Below are positions 6,220-8,618 of a DNA stretch of 8,618 nucleotides, piece by piece. Numbering within the stretch: position 1 is the stretch's first letter; each line of letters begins with the position of its first letter. Location of the stretch: positions 1 through 8,618 of the forward strand of contig CAMZIS010000039.1 in the NCBI GenBank assembly GCA_947307285.1, read 5' to 3'. Source of the stretch: an uncultured Peptococcaceae bacterium (lineage in GTDB: Bacteria > Bacillota > Dehalobacteriia > UBA4068). A program made the translations under genes and the position numbers. Under the pieces are notes generated by a model that saw nothing but the letters and a program-made list of their open reading frames with translations, was not told the DNA's origin and searched no databases.

Positions 6220-6648
6220 CTGACGCATGACTATAAAACCCCACACCGCCGCTTCCCCGCGGCAGCTGAAGCGCCGGGGCAGATAGCGTTCCTCCACGGA
6301 GGCGGACATTTCGTCCACCGTGAAGCAAAGCTCCCGGTCATAGGCGCGGCAATCCACGGCCAGCAGGTCGCCGTCGTAGACCCGGACCTGCAGCGTCCCG
6401 TGGGCAAAGCTGCCTGCCCGCTCGCCGTTGATCAGCAGATAAGCCTGCTCCAGCGAGACACCATCCTCGCTGGAAAGCGTGAGGTTGGCAAATCCGGCCT
6501 CCCCGTCGATCGGACGGGCCGCTGCAGCCAAGACCGGCTGCGGCGGCTCAGACGGCGCGGGAAGACTGCTGCGCTCGATACCGAACAGGCAGGCCGCCAC
6601 CAATACCGCCAGCAGCAGCAGGCGGCTGACGAAGCCGTAAACGTCCAT
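6214..6648 (-). CDS. Hypothetical membrane-anchored or secreted protein
   Basis: 144 residues; I do not recognise the family. The N-terminus has a short basic start (MDVYGFVSR) and a hydrophobic stretch, residues 10-24. This contains VAAC (17-20), which fits a lipobox, so it may be a lipoprotein; hydrophobic residues continue past the Cys, so a single-pass signal anchor is equally possible. A Pro/Ala/Ser-rich spacer (29-46) follows, then a compact, probably beta-rich domain (50-144) with Cys100, Cys108 and Cys129, and a WGFIVMRQL end. The start at 6648 is chosen because GGAGG lies 7 nt upstream; an open extension to 6756 would run through the xdhC terminator and is rejected. It lies on the same strand as hutP but has 62 nt and a strong promoter between them. 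No promoter of its own is obvious in 6649-6700. Confidence 0.7.
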   Translation of the reverse strand: MDVYGFVSRLLLLAVLVAACLFGIERSSLPAPSEPPQPVLAAAARPIDGEAGFANLTLSSEDGVSLEQAYLLINGERAGSFAHGTLQVRVYDGDLLAVDCRAYDRELCFTVDEMSASVEERYLPRRFSCRGEAAVWGFIVMRQL

Positions 6649-6698
6649 AACGACGCCTCCTTCCGCCGTTAGTGTCGGCACGGCGACGAAAAATATAC

Positions 6699-6728
6699 AA
6701 AAAAGCCCCTGGCGAGACAGGGACTTTT
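6699..6728 (-). terminator. Rho-independent terminator after xdhC-like gene
   Basis: Read on the - strand, an 11-bp stem with one mismatch (6728-6718 with 6711-6701) closes a 6-nt loop and runs straight into six T residues, with more T-rich sequence after. It begins 40 nt past the stop of the XdhC-family gene and 53 nt before the next start, so it separates the two genes. The remaining bases between 6649 and 6768 show only the ribosome site of the following gene. Confidence 0.85.
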
Positions 6729-6768
6729 CATGCTTCTTCTTTAAACCTGCGCCCAAGCCGCTGCCGGA

Positions 6769-7806
6769 TCAGACGGGACAGGAGGAGGACAGGGTCTGGC
6801 GGCGTTCGGCCCGCACCAGTATCAGCTCGCCGGCGATGCTGACGGCGATCTCCGCCGGGGTCTGGGCCTTGATGGCGGTACCGATGGGCGTATAGACCTT
6901 CTCCAGCTGCTCCTTGGTGAAGCCTTCGGCCAGGAACCTTTTGTTCAGCAGCGCCGTTTTGGCCCGGGAGCCGATGACCCCCAGATAGGCGTGGTCGTAT
7001 TGCATAACGAAACGCTGGGCGTCGTAATCGTTGGCGTGGCCGTTGGTCATGATGACGATATAGTCGTCGGGCAGGATGGTCAGCTTGTCGCCGATATGAT
7101 CGTAATCCCCCAGCACGGTCTTTTCCGCCCCCGGCAGCAGGGCGGGATCGGTGTATTCCGGCCGGCTGTCGAACACGGTGACCCGGAAATCCAAATGGGC
7201 CAGCAGGGGCGTGAGTTCGCGGCTGATGTGGCCGCCGCCGAAGATGATGACCCGCTCGCCTCGGGGCAGGGGCTCGGCGTAAAACTGCCGCCCCTCCAGA
7301 CTGATATTGAGCGGCAGCTCGCCCTGGAGCTGCGGGAGCAGGGCCTCGGGCAGGCTGCCGGTCAGCGCGCCTTCGGTTTCCGCCAGTACCGGCGGCAGGT
7401 CGATATCGCTCAGATCGTCTACCAGCCAGCAGTGTCTGCGGCTGTCCAGACCGGTCATGACCAGAGAGGTCAGATTTTGCCAGTCCCGGTCGTCAGCCGG
7501 CACGTAACGGAAAAGCACGGTGACGTTGCCGCCGCATATCATATTCAGCGCGTCCGTATCCGCGGTGTTGAGCTTGAACTCATGCAGCAGGGAACGCTTT
7601 TCCGAAAGCTGCTCCCGTGCCATCTGTTCGCAGCGGAACTCCACCGCGCCGCCGCCGATGGTGCCGCAGACGCGGCCTTCGGCGTCCACCAGCATATGGG
7701 CGCCGCTGGTCCTGGGCGCGGAACCCCGGTCTCCCACTATGGACAGCCACATGCAGTCCAGACCGTGGTTTTGGTGATGCAGTATCTCATTGAAAATGGT
7801 TTTCAT
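6769..7806 (-). CDS. XdhC/CoxF family molybdenum hydroxylase accessory protein
   Basis: 345 residues with the two-part architecture of XdhC-like proteins, cytoplasmic chaperones that bind molybdenum cofactor and help load it into xanthine dehydrogenase-type enzymes. The N-terminal XdhC_CoxI domain shows GSAPRTSGAHMLVD (28-41), GTIGGGAVEF (48-57) and a conserved Cys-Gly-Gly, MICGGN (89-94); this Cys is the type implicated in cofactor binding or sulfuration in relatives. The C-terminal Rossmann domain starts with VIIFGGGHIS (186-195), then FDSRPEY, TNGHANDY, GVIGSRAK and TPIGTAIKAQTPAEIAVSIAGE, all typical. The ATG at 7806 has GAGGT 6 nt upstream. It is transcribed divergently from a yqeB-type gene across 116 bp. 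That partner suggests a selenium-dependent molybdenum hydroxylase system; the hydroxylase itself is not in the window. Terminated by the hairpin at 6699-6728. Confidence 0.9.
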   Translation of the reverse strand: MKTIFNEILHHQNHGLDCMWLSIVGDRGSAPRTSGAHMLVDAEGRVCGTIGGGAVEFRCEQMAREQLSEKRSLLHEFKLNTADTDALNMICGGNVTVLFRYVPADDRDWQNLTSLVMTGLDSRRHCWLVDDLSDIDLPPVLAETEGALTGSLPEALLPQLQGELPLNISLEGRQFYAEPLPRGERVIIFGGGHISRELTPLLAHLDFRVTVFDSRPEYTDPALLPGAEKTVLGDYDHIGDKLTILPDDYIVIMTNGHANDYDAQRFVMQYDHAYLGVIGSRAKTALLNKRFLAEGFTKEQLEKVYTPIGTAIKAQTPAEIAVSIAGELILVRAERRQTLSSSCPV

Positions 7807-7852
7807 ATAATTACCTCAAATTACTTCTGATTGAATAGTATGCACGTTTTAG

Positions 7853-7858
7853 ATTATA
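7853..7858 (-). promoter_or_regulatory. Possible -10 element for xdhC-like gene
   Basis: TATAAT on the - strand lies 46 nt upstream of the xdhC ATG; a start near 7846 would leave a leader of about 40 nt. The nearest -35-like TTGCAA is 20 nt away, longer than ideal, so the promoter may be weak or activator-dependent. It stands back to back with the yqeB promoter in the 116-bp divergent gap 7807-7922. Confidence 0.4.
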
Positions 7859-7887
7859 TTATCGCAAAGACAGTCATTTTGCAAGCA

Positions 7888-7916
7888 GTGACAAAAACCC
7901 TGCCGTTTGCTATAAT
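7888..7916 (+). promoter_or_regulatory. Sigma-A promoter of yqeB-type gene (leaderless layout)
   Basis: GTGACA (7888-7893), five of six matches to TTGACA, a 17-nt spacer, and a perfect TATAAT (7911-7916). Only six bases separate the -10 from the ATG at 7923, so transcription should begin at or within a base or two of the start codon. No Shine-Dalgarno is present upstream, which agrees with a leaderless message. Confidence 0.75.
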
Positions 7917-7922
7917 AGCGCT

Positions 7923-8618
7923 ATGAAGACCGTACTGATCCGCGGCGCCGGCGATCTGGCCAGCGGCGCCGCCGCGCAACTGCATAGGACCGGCTGGCGC
8001 ATCATCATGACGGAACTGCCCGAGCCCCTGAGCGTCCGCTGTCAGGTCTGCTTTTCCCGGGCGGTCTATCAGGCCCGCTGCCGGGTGGAAGAAATAGAAG
8101 CGCGGCGGCTGGACCGTCTGGAGGGCTGGGAAAAGCTGCCGGCTGAAATCATATACGTGACTACTCTGCCCTACCGGCAGGCGCTGCAAGCTGTACGGCC
8201 CGATCTGGTGGTGGACGGCATCATGGCCAAGCGCAACCTGGGACTTGCCATAACGGACGCGGAGACCGTGGTGGCCCTGGGCCCCGGCTTTTGCGCCGGG
8301 CGCGACTGCCATGCCGTTATCGAGACCCAACGCGGCCCCGAGCTGGGCCGCCCCATCTTCGAGGGCTCAGCCTCTGCCGACACCGGCGTGCCCGGCCTGA
8401 TCGGCGGCGAGACTCTGGCCCGGGTGCTGCGGGCGCCTCAGGCCGGCGTCATCCGCTGCTGCAGCGCCATCGGCGATACGGTCTCGGCCGGGCAGATACT
8501 GGCCACGGTAGGAGACCTCCCCGTCAAAGCCGCCATCAGCGGCGTGCTGCGGGGCCTGCTGCCCGACGGCACTACGGTCACGACGGGGATGAAATGCGGC
8601 GACGTGGACCCCCGGGGC
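7923..8618 (+). CDS. yqeB: YqeB/EF2563-family selenium-dependent molybdenum hydroxylase maturation protein, 3' partial
   Basis: 232 codons are open to the window edge with no stop; family members are about 260-270 residues, so some 30-40 C-terminal residues are missing. Recognised by the nucleotide-binding-like N-terminus VLIRGAGDLASGAA (4-17), then LHRTGWRIIMTELPEPLSVR, SRAVYQ, VVDGIMAKRNLGLAI, VALGPGFCAGRDCHAVIET, LGRPIFEGSASADTGVPGLIGGE, RVLRAP and a biotinyl/lipoyl-like C-terminal part (AGVIRCCSAIGDTVSAGQILATV, then MKCGDVDPRG). This family (YqeB, EF2563) is found with selenium-dependent molybdenum hydroxylases and is thought to act in their cofactor maturation; the precise reaction is not settled. 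ATG 7923 is the only good start and has no ribosome site; it abuts a strong promoter. The divergent XdhC-family neighbour belongs to the same process. Confidence 0.88.
   Translation, partial: MKTVLIRGAGDLASGAAAQLHRTGWRIIMTELPEPLSVRCQVCFSRAVYQARCRVEEIEARRLDRLEGWEKLPAEIIYVTTLPYRQALQAVRPDLVVDGIMAKRNLGLAITDAETVVALGPGFCAGRDCHAVIETQRGPELGRPIFEGSASADTGVPGLIGGETLARVLRAPQAGVIRCCSAIGDTVSAGQILATVGDLPVKAAISGVLRGLLPDGTTVTTGMKCGDVDPRG

Noticed and set aside
6649..6756. Longer form of the 144-residue protein starting at 6756
   Set aside because: It would translate the xdhC terminator hairpin; the start at 6648 has GGAGG at good spacing.
7864..7882. GCAAA-N9-TTTGC inverted repeat as an operator between xdhC and yqeB
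   Set aside because: Only 5-bp arms in AT-rich sequence; easily expected by chance, with no matching second site.
7854..8383. Two - strand open frames opposite the start of yqeB
   Set aside because: The + strand frame matches YqeB throughout without a stop; the antisense frames are shadows.

Overview
The window looks like chromosomal sequence from a GC-rich anaerobic Firmicute. Negativicutes or Clostridia fit best. The main clues are an IspH fused to ribosomal-protein-S1 domains, a HutP-family gene heading a cmk-plsC-ispH cluster, an acetyl-type MetA paired with a MetY-type sulfhydrylase, and a YqeB/XdhC pair typical of selenium-dependent molybdenum hydroxylase systems. This placement is inference; no rRNA or other taxonomic marker is present.

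Layout. (1) Positions 1-1975, + strand: the end of a methionine-synthesis operon, metY (5' truncated by the window edge) then metA. It closes at a hairpin that can stop transcription from both sides (2018-2051). (2) Positions 2089-6151, - strand: a housekeeping operon in the order hutP-like, cmk, plsC, ispH-S1. The first three genes overlap by ATGA. A good sigma-A promoter sits just upstream of hutP. The ispH-S1 gene carries a frameshifting deletion, and an additional stop lies in the displaced frame, so the fourth S1 domain and acidic tail are cut off. IspH and three S1 domains remain intact. (3) Positions 6214-6648, - strand: a small unrecognised membrane-anchored or secreted protein. (4) Positions 6769-7806, - strand: an XdhC-family protein with its own terminator. 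(5) Positions 7923-8618, + strand: YqeB/EF2563-family protein, divergent from xdhC and cut by the window end. Its promoter is placed so that the mRNA should be nearly leaderless.

How the genes work together. MetA acetylates homoserine and MetY sulfhydrylates the product to homocysteine. The hutP-led cluster combines CMP phosphorylation (Cmk), phosphatidate synthesis (PlsC), isoprenoid precursor synthesis (IspH) and mRNA binding at the ribosome (S1). XdhC and YqeB are accessory proteins for maturing a molybdenum hydroxylase that is not in the window.

I see no mobile element, CRISPR array, tRNA or rRNA, and nothing that amounts to a clearly new defence or mobile system. The most notable points are the broken S1 portion, a consensus Shine-Dalgarno inside ispH-S1 in front of an in-frame ATG at the domain junction, the HutP relative in an operon without hut genes, and the leaderless yqeB.
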